The notes: generated by a model not told the origin, from the letters alone. A stretch of 64,000 nucleotides of DNA from an uncultured Carboxylicivirga sp. (GCF_963668385.1 NZ_OY764327.1:2294001-2358000); one strand, 5' to 3'; numbered from the stretch's first letter, positions 28,059 through 38,467 are shown. Translations and numbers: made by a program.

Positions 28059-31000
28059 CTATAACCACCTCATAATACTGAAATCTTGCCTGTGAGGCAA
28101 ATTATCATGATATGGGAACATTCGTATTCCAAATTTAAACACTCCAGGGAAGTTTAATGTATGTTGTAGTTGATAGTGAACTTTGGTTCCATCTTCTTTC
28201 GTTACTTTAAACGGATGAGTATGAACTGATTTTGGTGTTTCATCATCATTCCCAACAAGAACAACCATCTCTAGGCCGATATCTGTTCCAATTAGTTGCT
28301 TAAGATCGATGGCAACATGTATATCATATACTTCACCTATTCCTAATTCTTTTTGCCCTATATCGGGAACTTCAACTTCCAGTACTTCTATGTCGTTCCA
28401 GTTTTGAAGAACCTTACGTTTCCAAATCGCCAAATCGCGTGTTATTTTAAAGTCACCTTCTTTGAGTGTTTTTAAACGCTCTCCCATTGGATTATAGAAT
28501 CGGTTTCTATAATCATCCATCATACGTTTGGTGGTGTAATCAGGAGCAATGGTAGATATTGAATTTTTAACATATTGCATCCATTTAGCAGAAATACCAT
28601 TGTCATTTTGGTCGTAGTATGCTGGAATTAGTTCATTTTCTAAAATACTGTAAATAATAGCTGCATCCAGTTCATCCTGATATTGCTGGTTGTCGTAAGT
28701 TCGCTTATCAGTCAGAGCCCAACCGGCATTTTCGCGATAACCTTCGTACCACCATCCATCAAGAACACTAAAGTTAAGAACGCCATTCATTTCAGCTTTT
28801 TGACCTGATGTACCTGATGCTTCCAATGGACGAGTAGGCGTGTTTAACCAAACATCAACACCACTAACCAATCGTTTAGCCATGTCCATGTCATAGTTCT
28901 CCAAGAAAACAATTTTTCCAATAAACTCAGGGCGACGTGATATTTCAACAATGTGTTTAATCAGCGACTGTCCTCCGCCATCGGCAGGGTGAGCTTTACC
29001 AGAGAATATAAATTGAACCGGACGATCAGGGTTATTTACGATTTTAGCTAACCTCTCGGTATCGGTAAATAAGAGGTGAGCTCTTTTATAAGTGGCAAAT
29101 CGTCGTGCAAAACCAATAGTAAGGGTATTCTCATTCAATTTCTCCATTACCTCGTAAATAGTCGATGGATCGGAATGAGTGGTGGATAAGTTTTCGTAAG
29201 TACGATCTTTAATATAATCGATCAGCTTTTTCTTTAAGTCTTTGCGTATTTCCCATATTTTATTGTCAGCAATACTCTGGATATGTTCCCAATAATCTTT
29301 ATTAGCTAAATCACTCATAAAATCATCGTCGAATTGGCTTTCGTAAAAAACACGCATATCCTTAGCAGTCCAAGTACCATAATGTACGCCATTGGTCACA
29401 TATCCAATATGTAGTTCTTGCGGATAAAAGCCTTTCCACAAATTCTGGAACATATCTTTTGAAACTTCGCCATGTAACCAGCTTACTCCATTCATCTCCT
29501 GAGATGTTTTGGCCGCCAGGTTACTCATACTGAACTTTTCATTCTTATCTCCTGGATTTTCTCGACCTAAATCAACAAATTCATCCCATGAAATATTTAG
29601 TTTCTCAGGAATGTGACGCATATATACACGAAGTAAATCTTCGTCAAATTTATCGTGACCTGCAGGTACTGGAGTATGCGTTGTAAATAGGGATGAGGCT
29701 CTGACTAATTCAAGGGCTTCGTTATATGTAAATTTATCTTCGATCAGATCTGTTAGACGTTGGATATTAATTAATGCGGCATGGCCTTCGTTACAATGAT
29801 ATAATGCACTATTGATGCCAAGTTCGGTAAGCATACGCATTCCTCCCATACCTAACAGAACTTCTTGTTTGAGTCGATTTTCCCAATCTCCACCATATAA
29901 ACTATGGGTAATATCTTTGTCTTGTTGATTGTTTTTAGGAAGATCGGTATCTAATAAGTATAAAGGAATACGTCCAACCATGGCTTTCCATACTTTAGCG
30001 TAAGCTGTTCTACCAGGAAGATTAATCATGATTTCAACAAGCGAACCATCTTCTCGGCGCACTTCATCAAGAGGGAGGTTGGAAAATTCCTGTGCATCGT
30101 ATACAGCCATTTGTTCTCCGTTTAGAGAGAGTGATTGTTTAAAATAACCGTAACGATAAAGCAAACCAACAGCAACCATATTTACTGCACAATCACTGGC
30201 CTCTTTCAGGTAGTCGCCTGCTAAAACACCAAGTCCACCAGAGTATATTTTAAGAATATCGTTAATGCCATACTCCATGCTAAAATAGGAGATAGAGGGA
30301 CTATCACAATAAGGGCGTTCCATATAATTTTTAAACATGGTATACACCTTATTTACCTTTTTTAGGTATTGCTCGTCTTTTGCCAAAGCACTGAGTCGAT
30401 CATAAGAAACTTTCTCGAGAAGTAGCATTGGATTTTTCTTAACTTCAACCCATAAATCTCCGTCTATTTCTTCGTATAACTCTGTTGCCTGATAGTTCCA
30501 TGACCACCATAAGTTATGACTTAACTCTTGCAAAGGCTCAAGTGGTGCAGGAAGCTTTGATTTGACAATAATTTTTTTCCATTTAGGTTGGGCTGATGGT
30601 TGAGGTCGGGTTCTTATTCGTGCATCTTTTTGCAGAGGACTGATTGAACCTTTTCTGTTTTCAACAGCTTTTAACGCAATGTCAAAAGCATTGTAATAAT
30701 GTTTGATTAATGAATCCCATGCAACCGAATTGGCTATCTCGCAAGCTTTGTTTCTGCTTATTTCAATTTCTTTCTCACTCAGTTGTGAGTATTGATTAAT
30801 AACATCTGCAACTGCGGTGACAATTTCATTATGATTGGAATCATCTCTATGTAAAACAGCAACTCCGTCTCTGATGCCTGAAGATAGTTTTGTTGCCCAA
30901 AGACCAAAACCAGCTAAATCGGTGGTGATGGTAGGTATATGAAAAGCCAAACTTTCAACTGGAGTATACCCCCATGGTTCGTAGTATGATGGGAATACGG

Positions 31001-32294
31001 TAAGATCCATTCCTATTAAAAGATCATAATATGGCATGTTAAAGATACCATCATCCCCTTTTAGATAAGAAGGTACAAATATTAGCTTTACTTTATCACT
31101 TTGTTCATTGTTGAGATGTGTATCTTGTATTTTATTGATTATTGGATCGTATCCTAAATCATTTAATCCGTGGGTTAAAAAAGGATTGTCAAGGATGTGA
31201 TTTGCATCTTTGCTGTTCAGTTTTTCAATTAAATCTTTTCGTGGACCAAATGTATTGGCCGGAATAAGAACAAATGCTACAACTTCTTTTTTGAGGGCAT
31301 CGGGTTGATTTAATTTTTGAAGAGCATCCATGAATACATCGATCCCCTTGTTTTTAAACTCGTATCGTCCACTATTGGCAATAAACATTGCGTCGGACGA
31401 TAATTCATATCCCAATAAGGCTTCAGCAACTTCCTTGAGTTTATTTCGGGCAATCGATTTTTTGTTATCAAAATCATCGCCATGAGGAACAAAATCTTCT
31501 TCAAAACCATTCGGAGTTACAACATCTGCATCGCGGGTTAGAAACTGTTTACATTCTTTAGCTGTTATATCTGAAACGGTTGTGAAACAATCAACATTAA
31601 GAGCTGTTTTTTTCTCCATTGAGTGTTTCGCAACAATGTGTAATTCTTGAGCTTTAATGTCGCCATCATATTCGTTCAAGCTATCGTAAAATGCGTAGCC
31701 GTTACCAGCAAGCGATCGTCCAACAACTGTTGCATGAGTGGTAAAAAGTGTACCAACCTGAGGCAGGGCCTTATTTAGGTACAAGGCCCCGGATCCGGTC
31801 ATCCATTCGTGATAATGGGCAATAACTTTATCATTCATATTCAGGAAATAACGATAAAAGCTTTCGATAACTTTTCCTGAAGCATATCCAAATAATACAG
31901 ATTCGATGTAATCCCATTGTCCACTGATACTATCGACTGAGAACCATTCCCAATATTTGGCAAGGATATCATCCTTCATTTGCATAAAGGAAGTAAAGTC
32001 GACTAATACCACTATTGGTCTTCCAACAATATTCCATCTTCCTACTCTAACTGAAACTCCTTCCTGTTGTAGCTCTTCTTTCCAATCCGGGAAAAGGCTA
32101 TTATCCTCTAAAAACTCTGGATTAGTGGGAGTGCCTCTCCAAACATCAGGGCCAATATAAATTACTTTATCTTGAAATTCCTGTACCAGAGTTTGTGCTT
32201 TGGTGGCCAATACGGTATGTATCCCACCCATTTTATTACATACTTCCCAACTTGTTTCAAAAATGTAGTCGGGTTTTAAAAAGCTACTAATCAT
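28059..32294 (-). CDS. Glycogen synthase (GT3-like) and alpha-glucan phosphorylase (GT35) fusion
   Basis: About 1411 residues from the ATG at 32294; a TTG 11 codons upstream is less likely. Residues 1 to about 545 form a GT3-type glycogen synthase (FETSWEVCNKMGGIHTVL at the N-terminus, and the donor-site stretch FPSYYEPWGYTPVESLAF). A basic linker of about 30 residues follows. The rest is a DUF3417-containing alpha-glucan phosphorylase, with the pyridoxal-phosphate Lys at residue 1166 in EASGTSGQKAEMNG. One chain therefore carries both a chain-building and a chain-shortening enzyme. It is the last gene of the operon with the debranching enzyme, GT4, GH57 and CBM48 genes. Confidence 0.92.
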   Translation of the reverse strand: MISSFLKPDYIFETSWEVCNKMGGIHTVLATKAQTLVQEFQDKVIYIGPDVWRGTPTNPEFLEDNSLFPDWKEELQQEGVSVRVGRWNIVGRPIVVLVDFTSFMQMKDDILAKYWEWFSVDSISGQWDYIESVLFGYASGKVIESFYRYFLNMNDKVIAHYHEWMTGSGALYLNKALPQVGTLFTTHATVVGRSLAGNGYAFYDSLNEYDGDIKAQELHIVAKHSMEKKTALNVDCFTTVSDITAKECKQFLTRDADVVTPNGFEEDFVPHGDDFDNKKSIARNKLKEVAEALLGYELSSDAMFIANSGRYEFKNKGIDVFMDALQKLNQPDALKKEVVAFVLIPANTFGPRKDLIEKLNSKDANHILDNPFLTHGLNDLGYDPIINKIQDTHLNNEQSDKVKLIFVPSYLKGDDGIFNMPYYDLLIGMDLTVFPSYYEPWGYTPVESLAFHIPTITTDLAGFGLWATKLSSGIRDGVAVLHRDDSNHNEIVTAVADVINQYSQLSEKEIEISRNKACEIANSVAWDSLIKHYYNAFDIALKAVENRKGSISPLQKDARIRTRPQPSAQPKWKKIIVKSKLPAPLEPLQELSHNLWWSWNYQATELYEEIDGDLWVEVKKNPMLLLEKVSYDRLSALAKDEQYLKKVNKVYTMFKNYMERPYCDSPSISYFSMEYGINDILKIYSGGLGVLAGDYLKEASDCAVNMVAVGLLYRYGYFKQSLSLNGEQMAVYDAQEFSNLPLDEVRREDGSLVEIMINLPGRTAYAKVWKAMVGRIPLYLLDTDLPKNNQQDKDITHSLYGGDWENRLKQEVLLGMGGMRMLTELGINSALYHCNEGHAALINIQRLTDLIEDKFTYNEALELVRASSLFTTHTPVPAGHDKFDEDLLRVYMRHIPEKLNISWDEFVDLGRENPGDKNEKFSMSNLAAKTSQEMNGVSWLHGEVSKDMFQNLWKGFYPQELHIGYVTNGVHYGTWTAKDMRVFYESQFDDDFMSDLANKDYWEHIQSIADNKIWEIRKDLKKKLIDYIKDRTYENLSTTHSDPSTIYEVMEKLNENTLTIGFARRFATYKRAHLLFTDTERLAKIVNNPDRPVQFIFSGKAHPADGGGQSLIKHIVEISRRPEFIGKIVFLENYDMDMAKRLVSGVDVWLNTPTRPLEASGTSGQKAEMNGVLNFSVLDGWWYEGYRENAGWALTDKRTYDNQQYQDELDAAIIYSILENELIPAYYDQNDNGISAKWMQYVKNSISTIAPDYTTKRMMDDYRNRFYNPMGERLKTLKEGDFKITRDLAIWKRKVLQNWNDIEVLEVEVPDIGQKELGIGEVYDIHVAIDLKQLIGTDIGLEMVVLVGNDDETPKSVHTHPFKVTKEDGTKVHYQLQHTLNFPGVFKFGIRMFPYHDNLPHRQDFSIMRWL

Positions 32295-32337
32295 ACCTCT
32301 GTGTTTTGTTTTCAGACCAAGGGTCAAGGTTTAAATG

Positions 32338-32643
32338 CTACAGTTTGATAACTGCATTAAGTTGGTTGTCGCCCATTCCGGTTTCAACAAAGTCATCAGC
32401 TTCTTCTTCTGTAATCCACATACTGTTGTTGATTAAATATCGGAATTCAATGTCTTTACCAGTTTCCAGATAGCAAGTTTGTGTAAATGATCCATTTTTA
32501 AGTTTTTCCATGCTCATGTCTTCTGGATTCCAATCGTTGAAACTTCCAACAATACTTACTGATTCAGCATTGTCGAGTTTGCCAAGTTTAAATGTTACTT
32601 TGCATTCAGGACGACTTTTTAGATACTGTTTTTTAATACTCAT
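32338..32643 (-). CDS. Stand-alone glycogen-binding (CBM48/AMPK-type) domain protein
   Basis: A 101-residue protein that is nearly all one early-set carbohydrate-binding domain. The pattern CKVTFKLGKLDNAESVSIVGSFNDWNPEDMSMEKLKNGSFT matches the AMPK/isoamylase N-terminal family, with Trp in FNDWNP at a typical glucan-binding position. No signal peptide, so cytoplasmic. It sits between the GH57 gene (61 nt) and the synthase-phosphorylase gene (43 nt) in the glycogen operon. It probably anchors glycogen enzymes to the polymer, although it has no catalytic part. Confidence 0.88.
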   Translation of the reverse strand: MSIKKQYLKSRPECKVTFKLGKLDNAESVSIVGSFNDWNPEDMSMEKLKNGSFTQTCYLETGKDIEFRYLINNSMWITEEEADDFVETGMGDNQLNAVIKL

Positions 32644-32704
32644 GATTTAAATAGTTTAAGGTAAATAGTCAATTGGTTGAATTACTATATTTTATGGTGT
32701 GGTT

Positions 32705-34003
32705 TTAAACTGGATGTGTTGAAGTTTTTAATTGGGTCTCTAATTTTTTAATTTTTTTATCTTTCTTTTCAATGATTCCTGTTAAGCGTGCAAGTTCTTG
32801 TTCATATCCAGACTCGGGTACTTCAGCATTGAGTCGTAAAGTGAAATCACTTAATACATTCATGTAATTGATAAATGCTTCGTAGGGAGTTTCGTATGGA
32901 TTAAAGTATGCATGAACTTCGCCATCTGAAAAGAATTTCGTACTCATGTAATAAAAATGATCGCTCACCTGAAGGTATTGCCAATCTTTTAGTAGTTTCA
33001 CATCTTCGCATTGATTAATTTTAGGAAGAAGAGAGTATAACTTCTCAAACGCCTCTTGTTGCATTTCGTTGCCCAACCATGCTGTTAAGTCACGTTCTTC
33101 ATCAGCCCAACTAATGGGTTGTGGAACATGAACCGCAGATACGGGTTGTAGCTTTTCAATGGCTTCTGATGGTGTTACAAACTGTAATGACTTACTTTTT
33201 ATAATTTCTTTTGGAAGCCCCTCGAGAAATTCAAAGATGCCTGTTTCTTTCCATTGGTGCTCTCCAAAGGTTTCGTAATCCATAAATAGATTAATTATTT
33301 CTTCTTTGGGATCGAGCTTGTTTATCCAGTTAACATATTTTTTAGTTGTTAATGGCCATTCGCACCAACCTTTATTGCCAAAGCGGAAAGCAATATCATC
33401 ACTTAAAACAAAGTTTTTAAGAAGTACCTTTAACTTGGGTTTAATTGCATTGCAATATAAGAAATCAGGACTTTTCCAACCTAGTATATGTTTGGCGCCT
33501 TCCGTAAGCATTCCTTCATAACCCATGGATTGAACCATGCTACCTATTTCATCGGAATAGATTAGTTCGGTATTACGAAATACTTTGGGTTTTACACCGA
33601 ATGTTTCCTTAATAATTTGCGAGTGCTGTTTTACCTGACGTTTAAACTCTTTTTCGTTTTTAAGCGAAACTAGTGAATGAGAATATGTTTCAGACAAAAT
33701 TTCGACATGACCTGTATCGACTAGTTTTTTAAAACTGTCGATTACTTCAGGAGCGTATAATTTAAACTGATCTAAGGCAACTCCTGAAATTGAGAAAGCA
33801 ATTTTGAATTTGCCTTTGTGTTTCTCTAAGAGTTTTAATAGAAGTCGGTTGGTTGGTAAATAGCATTTGGTTTTGACCTTATCTAAAACTGATTCGTTGG
33901 TATAATCGTCATAATAGTAATGGTCTTGTCCGATATCAAAAAAGCGATATCTTCTAAATCTAAATGGCTGGTGAACCTGAAAGTAAAAGCAAATATTTCT
34001 CAT
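32705..34003 (-). CDS. GH57 family glycoside hydrolase (alpha-amylase-like)
   Basis: A 432-residue protein. The N-terminal FYFQVHQPFRFRRY begins the GH57 barrel. The probable nucleophile is the Glu of FRNTELIYSD and the probable acid/base is the Asp of FMDYETFGEHQ. A helical domain follows, and the chain ends in a coiled coil of about 35 residues (LTGIIEKKDKKIKKLETQL) that may oligomerise. No signal peptide, so it acts on cytoplasmic glucan, as the surrounding glycogen genes imply. GH57 includes amylases, amylopullulanases and 4-alpha-glucanotransferases; the exact activity is not evident. Confidence 0.9.
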   Translation of the reverse strand: MRNICFYFQVHQPFRFRRYRFFDIGQDHYYYDDYTNESVLDKVKTKCYLPTNRLLLKLLEKHKGKFKIAFSISGVALDQFKLYAPEVIDSFKKLVDTGHVEILSETYSHSLVSLKNEKEFKRQVKQHSQIIKETFGVKPKVFRNTELIYSDEIGSMVQSMGYEGMLTEGAKHILGWKSPDFLYCNAIKPKLKVLLKNFVLSDDIAFRFGNKGWCEWPLTTKKYVNWINKLDPKEEIINLFMDYETFGEHQWKETGIFEFLEGLPKEIIKSKSLQFVTPSEAIEKLQPVSAVHVPQPISWADEERDLTAWLGNEMQQEAFEKLYSLLPKINQCEDVKLLKDWQYLQVSDHFYYMSTKFFSDGEVHAYFNPYETPYEAFINYMNVLSDFTLRLNAEVPESGYEQELARLTGIIEKKDKKIKKLETQLKTSTHPV

Positions 34004-34018
34004 AGTTAACTGGTTTCT

Positions 34019-35305
34019 TTATGGTAATACACTCTCGTAAACTGTCTTAACTTTCTTCGCTGAATTTTCCCATTTTAATGAGTCAACTTCTTCTTTCCCG
34101 TGTTTAATAAATGTTTTAGATAGGGCAGGATAGCTGACTATTCCATGAATAGCATCAGCCATAGCCTCAATATCCCAAAAGTTGGTTTTTATGGCATAGG
34201 TTAGAATTTCGGCTACTCCCGACTGATTTGAAATTAATACGGGAACAGAGCTTTGCATCGCTTCTAAAGGTGAGATACCAAAAGGTTCTGAAACCGATGG
34301 CATAACATAAAGATCACTCATCCGAAGCATATGAAAGACGTCATCGCCTTTAAGAAATCCTGTAAAATGAAATTTATCAGTAATATTTAAACTCGCAGCT
34401 CTTCGGATCATTTTCTCCATCATATCTCCACTTCCAGCCATAACAAACCGAACGTTATTAACTCTTTTTAGGACGGCATTAGCAACCTCGATAAAATACT
34501 CGGGGCCTTTTTGCATTGTGATCCTACCTAAAAATGTTACAATCTTTTCTCCATTCTTTTTCTTGAATGGTACATTGGATTCCTTAAGGTTTGGTTCAAC
34601 TGCATTATAAACAGTTACTACTTTTTCTTCGGGGATGCCATATTTTTCAATTACAATATTTCTGGTCAAATTACTAACCGTAATAATCTTATCTGCAGCT
34701 TCCATTCCTCGCCGTTCAATTTCATATACCGTAGGGTTTACACTTCCACCACTCCGGTCGAAATCGGTTGCATGTACATGTACAATTAACGGTTTTCCGG
34801 TTGCTTCTTTTGCTGCAATACCTGCTGGGTAAGTAAGCCAGTCGTGCGCATGTATCAGATCAAAATCATGGTCTTGGGCAATTAAATTGGCAACAATGGC
34901 ATAATCGGCAATTTCTTTTAGAAGATTAGGACCATAGGTTCCTGTAAAATCAACATAACCAGCTTCATTCATTTGTACATATTTATGGCTATTGCTGACT
35001 TCAAAAGTCTTCAGTTTCCAATAATCTTCGGGATCAACATAGGGAACTAATTTAGAGTTTACCTCTATGTAATCAAGTGTTTTGGAGAATTTACTGACAT
35101 TTAACTTACGATGTTTGATTGGAGTATTATTAGCACCAACCAGTTGCATATTGGATTGATCTTCATCTCCAAATGCTTTAGGAACGACAAATGTTACATC
35201 CAGATCAGGAATATGGGCAATGCCTTGGGTAAGGCCATAACATGCCGTACCTAGTCCCCCGGAGATGTGGGGCGGAAATTCCCATCCAAACATTAGTACT
35301 CTCAT
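34019..35305 (-). CDS. GT4-type glycosyltransferase (glycogen-synthase-like)
   Basis: A 428-residue two-domain GT-B enzyme. The N-terminus (MRVLMFGWEFPPHISGGLGTACYGL) contains the Gly-rich loop of sugar-nucleotide enzymes. The C-terminal half has VTFLGRITMQKGPEYFIE and the E-x7-E type motif SEPFGISPLEAMQSS. Cytoplasmic. The operon (GDE, GT4, GH57, CBM48, synthase-phosphorylase, with gaps of 13-61 nt) implies glucan synthesis or primer extension. Another member of the same operon already carries a GT3 domain, so this may use a different donor or make a maltooligosaccharide primer. Confidence 0.9.
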   Translation of the reverse strand: MRVLMFGWEFPPHISGGLGTACYGLTQGIAHIPDLDVTFVVPKAFGDEDQSNMQLVGANNTPIKHRKLNVSKFSKTLDYIEVNSKLVPYVDPEDYWKLKTFEVSNSHKYVQMNEAGYVDFTGTYGPNLLKEIADYAIVANLIAQDHDFDLIHAHDWLTYPAGIAAKEATGKPLIVHVHATDFDRSGGSVNPTVYEIERRGMEAADKIITVSNLTRNIVIEKYGIPEEKVVTVYNAVEPNLKESNVPFKKKNGEKIVTFLGRITMQKGPEYFIEVANAVLKRVNNVRFVMAGSGDMMEKMIRRAASLNITDKFHFTGFLKGDDVFHMLRMSDLYVMPSVSEPFGISPLEAMQSSVPVLISNQSGVAEILTYAIKTNFWDIEAMADAIHGIVSYPALSKTFIKHGKEEVDSLKWENSAKKVKTVYESVLP

Positions 35306-35318
35306 AGGCTTAGTTTAA

Positions 35319-37247
35319 TTAAAGTGAGTATGGTTCAATAGATTTAATAACTTTTAATATTCCGGCAACATTCCATGCCATCGATACTGCCCCTTTGGCG
35401 GTGTGCGGAGGGTTGCCATTATACGATTCTGCTATCGTTCCCAAACAGTGTTCTCCAAGTTCTTTCTCATAGTCTTCAAGAAGGCGTTTGATGTAGTTAA
35501 TACCGCCTTGCTTGTGTAGTGATAAATATGCATCAGCAAAAAATGAAATTAACCAGGGAAATGCTGTTCCCTGATGAAGTGCTAAATCTCGCTGAGCTAC
35601 AGTTCCTTCCATAATGCCCTTGTATTTTGGGTCTTGTGGTGATAAGCTTCTTATTCCTTTTTGTGTAACTAGTTCCTTTTTTATAATATCAATTACTGAT
35701 TTTCTCTGATCTGAGTTTAAAGGAGAAAAAGGAAGTGCTGCAGCTAATAGTTGATTAGGTCTTATAGATTTGTCTTGTTCTCCATTGTCATAACAATCAG
35801 CTAGATATCCTTGTTCTTCTAACCAAAAATATTTAATGAATGATTCTTTAACTTGCTGAGCAAATGGTTCCCACTCAGCAACGAATTCTTTTGCACCACT
35901 TTGTTTGGCTAATTCAACGGCAAACATAATAGCGTTGTACCAAAGCGCATTTACTTCAACCGGCATGCCATAACGAGGGGTAACAGGTTTATTATCAACC
36001 ATGGCATCCATCCAAGTTAAAGGTTGATCTTCTACCTTGGCATAAATTAAGCCATCAATTATTTTAAAGCTGTTGTTATTGGTATTTTTATAACGTTCTA
36101 GAATGGCTATAATGGTCTTGTTAAATTGTTCCCATCCATTATCAACATAACAATAATCTACACACATTTCAAAGGTCCAAAATAGCCATAGTGGTACATC
36201 AATGTCTTTTACAATAAACTCATCTCCTGATAGGTATTCCGATTTTATTTGATTGATAGCTGACTTTAGAATGAGAGCAAAGTCTGTTCTGTCTTTTTGA
36301 AATAGGGTTAATCCCGGCAGCGCAACCAATGTGTCACGTAGCCTTGCTTCATACCAATGATATCCGGCAATTAACTTTGTCTCTTTCTTGTTTTGTATAA
36401 TAAATTGCTGAGCAGCATTTAATAAGTTGTTTTTTAGACTGATTCTGGGAACACGTTTTTTAAGTTCACGGGTAAATTTAGACTTAAGTGAATTTGGATT
36501 GGCTTCGACCGTACCCGCAGAAAATATTATACTTTCTCCTTTTTTAATATCAACTTCAAAAAATCCTGGTACATATAAATCTTCGGAGTAGTGATAACCT
36601 CTGTTTTGTTCTTTTATATATTCAATATTTCTATACCAATCAGGATTGGGAATGTATTCATTGTTTTTATGTAGTTGCATATATAAAGTAGGAAAACCAT
36701 CATATAAGCATATACTAATACCATTTTCAACTGGTGAGAATTTAGTATTGGCATTCATGTTTTGATGCATAAGGCTATGTATGTTCCTAAAAGCAAGAAA
36801 AGGAGTAAGTCGTAATGACACAGGGGCGTTAGATTCATCTATAGTATATCGCAGTAAAACCTGAGATTCTTTTTCTGATAAAAGGATCTCTTGCGAAATT
36901 ATGACATCACCAATCCGATACGTAGTTTTAGGTGTGGGATAAGTTGTGAAGTCAGATATATATTTGTGTCCTTTAGGTTCGTAATGACTACCCTGGTATT
37001 TGTGCATACCAAGATTAAAGATTTTATTTTTTTGAATTATGCTTACATCTAGAGAAGACAAAAGGACATACCTTTCGTTATTGAGCTGCTCAATAGGTGC
37101 TACAAGCAAACCATGATATTTGCGTGTGTTGCAGCCAACTATTGAACTGCTTGAATAGGCTCCTGCTCTGTTGGTTCGAAGAATTTCTTTAAAAAGAGAA
37201 TATTCTAAGTTGACCAATTGGTTTTTGTCCAAATGTTCTATGCTCAT
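35319..37247 (-). CDS. Amylo-alpha-1,6-glucosidase (glycogen debranching enzyme, GH133-like)
   Basis: A 642-residue protein. The N-terminal domain (about 15-260) begins with SLFKEILRTNRAGAYSSSSIVGCNTRKYHGLL, typical of archaeal-type glycogen debranching enzymes. The C-terminal alpha/alpha barrel starts near residue 285 with GYHWYEARLRDTLVALPGL and ends with TVAQRDLALHQGTAFPWLI and AESYNGNPPHTAKGAVSMAWNV. It removes alpha-1,6-linked branches left by phosphorylase. It is the first gene of the operon. No signal peptide, so cytoplasmic. Confidence 0.93.
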   Translation of the reverse strand: MSIEHLDKNQLVNLEYSLFKEILRTNRAGAYSSSSIVGCNTRKYHGLLVAPIEQLNNERYVLLSSLDVSIIQKNKIFNLGMHKYQGSHYEPKGHKYISDFTTYPTPKTTYRIGDVIISQEILLSEKESQVLLRYTIDESNAPVSLRLTPFLAFRNIHSLMHQNMNANTKFSPVENGISICLYDGFPTLYMQLHKNNEYIPNPDWYRNIEYIKEQNRGYHYSEDLYVPGFFEVDIKKGESIIFSAGTVEANPNSLKSKFTRELKKRVPRISLKNNLLNAAQQFIIQNKKETKLIAGYHWYEARLRDTLVALPGLTLFQKDRTDFALILKSAINQIKSEYLSGDEFIVKDIDVPLWLFWTFEMCVDYCYVDNGWEQFNKTIIAILERYKNTNNNSFKIIDGLIYAKVEDQPLTWMDAMVDNKPVTPRYGMPVEVNALWYNAIMFAVELAKQSGAKEFVAEWEPFAQQVKESFIKYFWLEEQGYLADCYDNGEQDKSIRPNQLLAAALPFSPLNSDQRKSVIDIIKKELVTQKGIRSLSPQDPKYKGIMEGTVAQRDLALHQGTAFPWLISFFADAYLSLHKQGGINYIKRLLEDYEKELGEHCLGTIAESYNGNPPHTAKGAVSMAWNVAGILKVIKSIEPYSL

Positions 37248-37425
37248 ATTCTTAGAAATTACATGTTAAACCTATCTCCTTAAAAAAAAGAGGACGATGT
37301 TGGAAATAGGTAGAATTTAAGGGTACATTCTTAGCAGTTCATTTGGTGTGTTCTGCTACATGCAATTTTGCAAAAAAAAATAAGTTCGTCAATAAGGCAA
37401 CAAAAAAAAATTAAAATTTTTTATG

Positions 37426-38424
37426 CTATTTGATATGTTTAGACAATAGGCTTATAAACGCACTTTTGAATGAGGATAAAGATACATTATTGAACTTTTG
37501 TTCAATTTGTTCAATTTTATGTATGTTTTTTTGAAGAAATTTATGGTATTGTTCAGATTGCTCATTAAATGGGCGATGATGTAGAGCATCTGTAATTTTT
37601 TTCATCTGATTGGCGAATTCTATTGCCGATGAATTCAGAAAGGTTTCGATGAACTTTGAACGAATGTATTGGATTGCTTCATCTGATGGGTGTAGCATAT
37701 CACTATCGAAAAAGCGATAATCGCGTAAATCATCCAGTAATATTTCGTATGCGGGAAAGTAAGTTATGTTTTTGAATTGATTACATAATTGATCAATGGC
37801 CAGTATCAGGTGGGCTTTGCTAATTTGATTTCCATGTGCACCGTCTTTCCAATGACGAACCGGACTCACGGTTAAAATTATTTTAAGGCTAGGATTTAAT
37901 CTGTAAAGGTTATCAAAAAGAGAGGTGTATCTTTCAATAATTTGTTGCTGAGTTATTAACTGTCGAGTAAAAAGTGATGATGGGAATTTATGGCAGTTTG
38001 AAACAACTTTGTTTGTGTCTTTTAGTTGGTAAATCCAGGCAGTTCCAAAGGTGATAAATAGATAATTGGCATTCGTAATAAAATCTGAGCCTCTTTTTAA
38101 TGACTGATTGATATTTGAAAGACATTCTTGCTGACTTATGTGATTGAAGGAACTGTGGTGATCAAAAGTCTGCCAAACTTGGTTATGAAAAACTAAATCG
38201 GATTTTTGATAGTTATTAGCATCAATTAAACGATCAATAGATTTAGCAATAGAAAAAGGATTGTATAGTACACCAAACGGATTAACTAAAGCATTAAAAC
38301 CAGTTTCTTCAAAATACTTACCGATATTACCTGCAAAACAACTACCCATGAACAGAAGATGTGCATCGTAGTTCATTTTATTCTCCTGTGCTTTTACATT
38401 AACAATTGTTCTGAAAGTATTCAT
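37426..38424 (-). CDS. GSCFA domain protein
   Basis: A 332-residue protein with the eponymous motif GSCFAGNIGKYF near residues 27-38, then NPFGVLYNPFSI, and TFGTAWIYQLKDT in the middle. The GSCFA family resembles SGNH-type hydrolases and acts on unknown substrates. The C-terminal 60 residues are Asn/Gln-rich and helical. It is a single minus-strand gene between the glycogen operon (178 nt beyond) and the RprY gene. Confidence 0.92.
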   Translation of the reverse strand: MNTFRTIVNVKAQENKMNYDAHLLFMGSCFAGNIGKYFEETGFNALVNPFGVLYNPFSIAKSIDRLIDANNYQKSDLVFHNQVWQTFDHHSSFNHISQQECLSNINQSLKRGSDFITNANYLFITFGTAWIYQLKDTNKVVSNCHKFPSSLFTRQLITQQQIIERYTSLFDNLYRLNPSLKIILTVSPVRHWKDGAHGNQISKAHLILAIDQLCNQFKNITYFPAYEILLDDLRDYRFFDSDMLHPSDEAIQYIRSKFIETFLNSSAIEFANQMKKITDALHHRPFNEQSEQYHKFLQKNIHKIEQIEQKFNNVSLSSFKSAFISLLSKHIK

Positions 38425-38467
38425 GTATTTACTTTTTGCGAAAATACAATTAATAAGCTATATAAAA

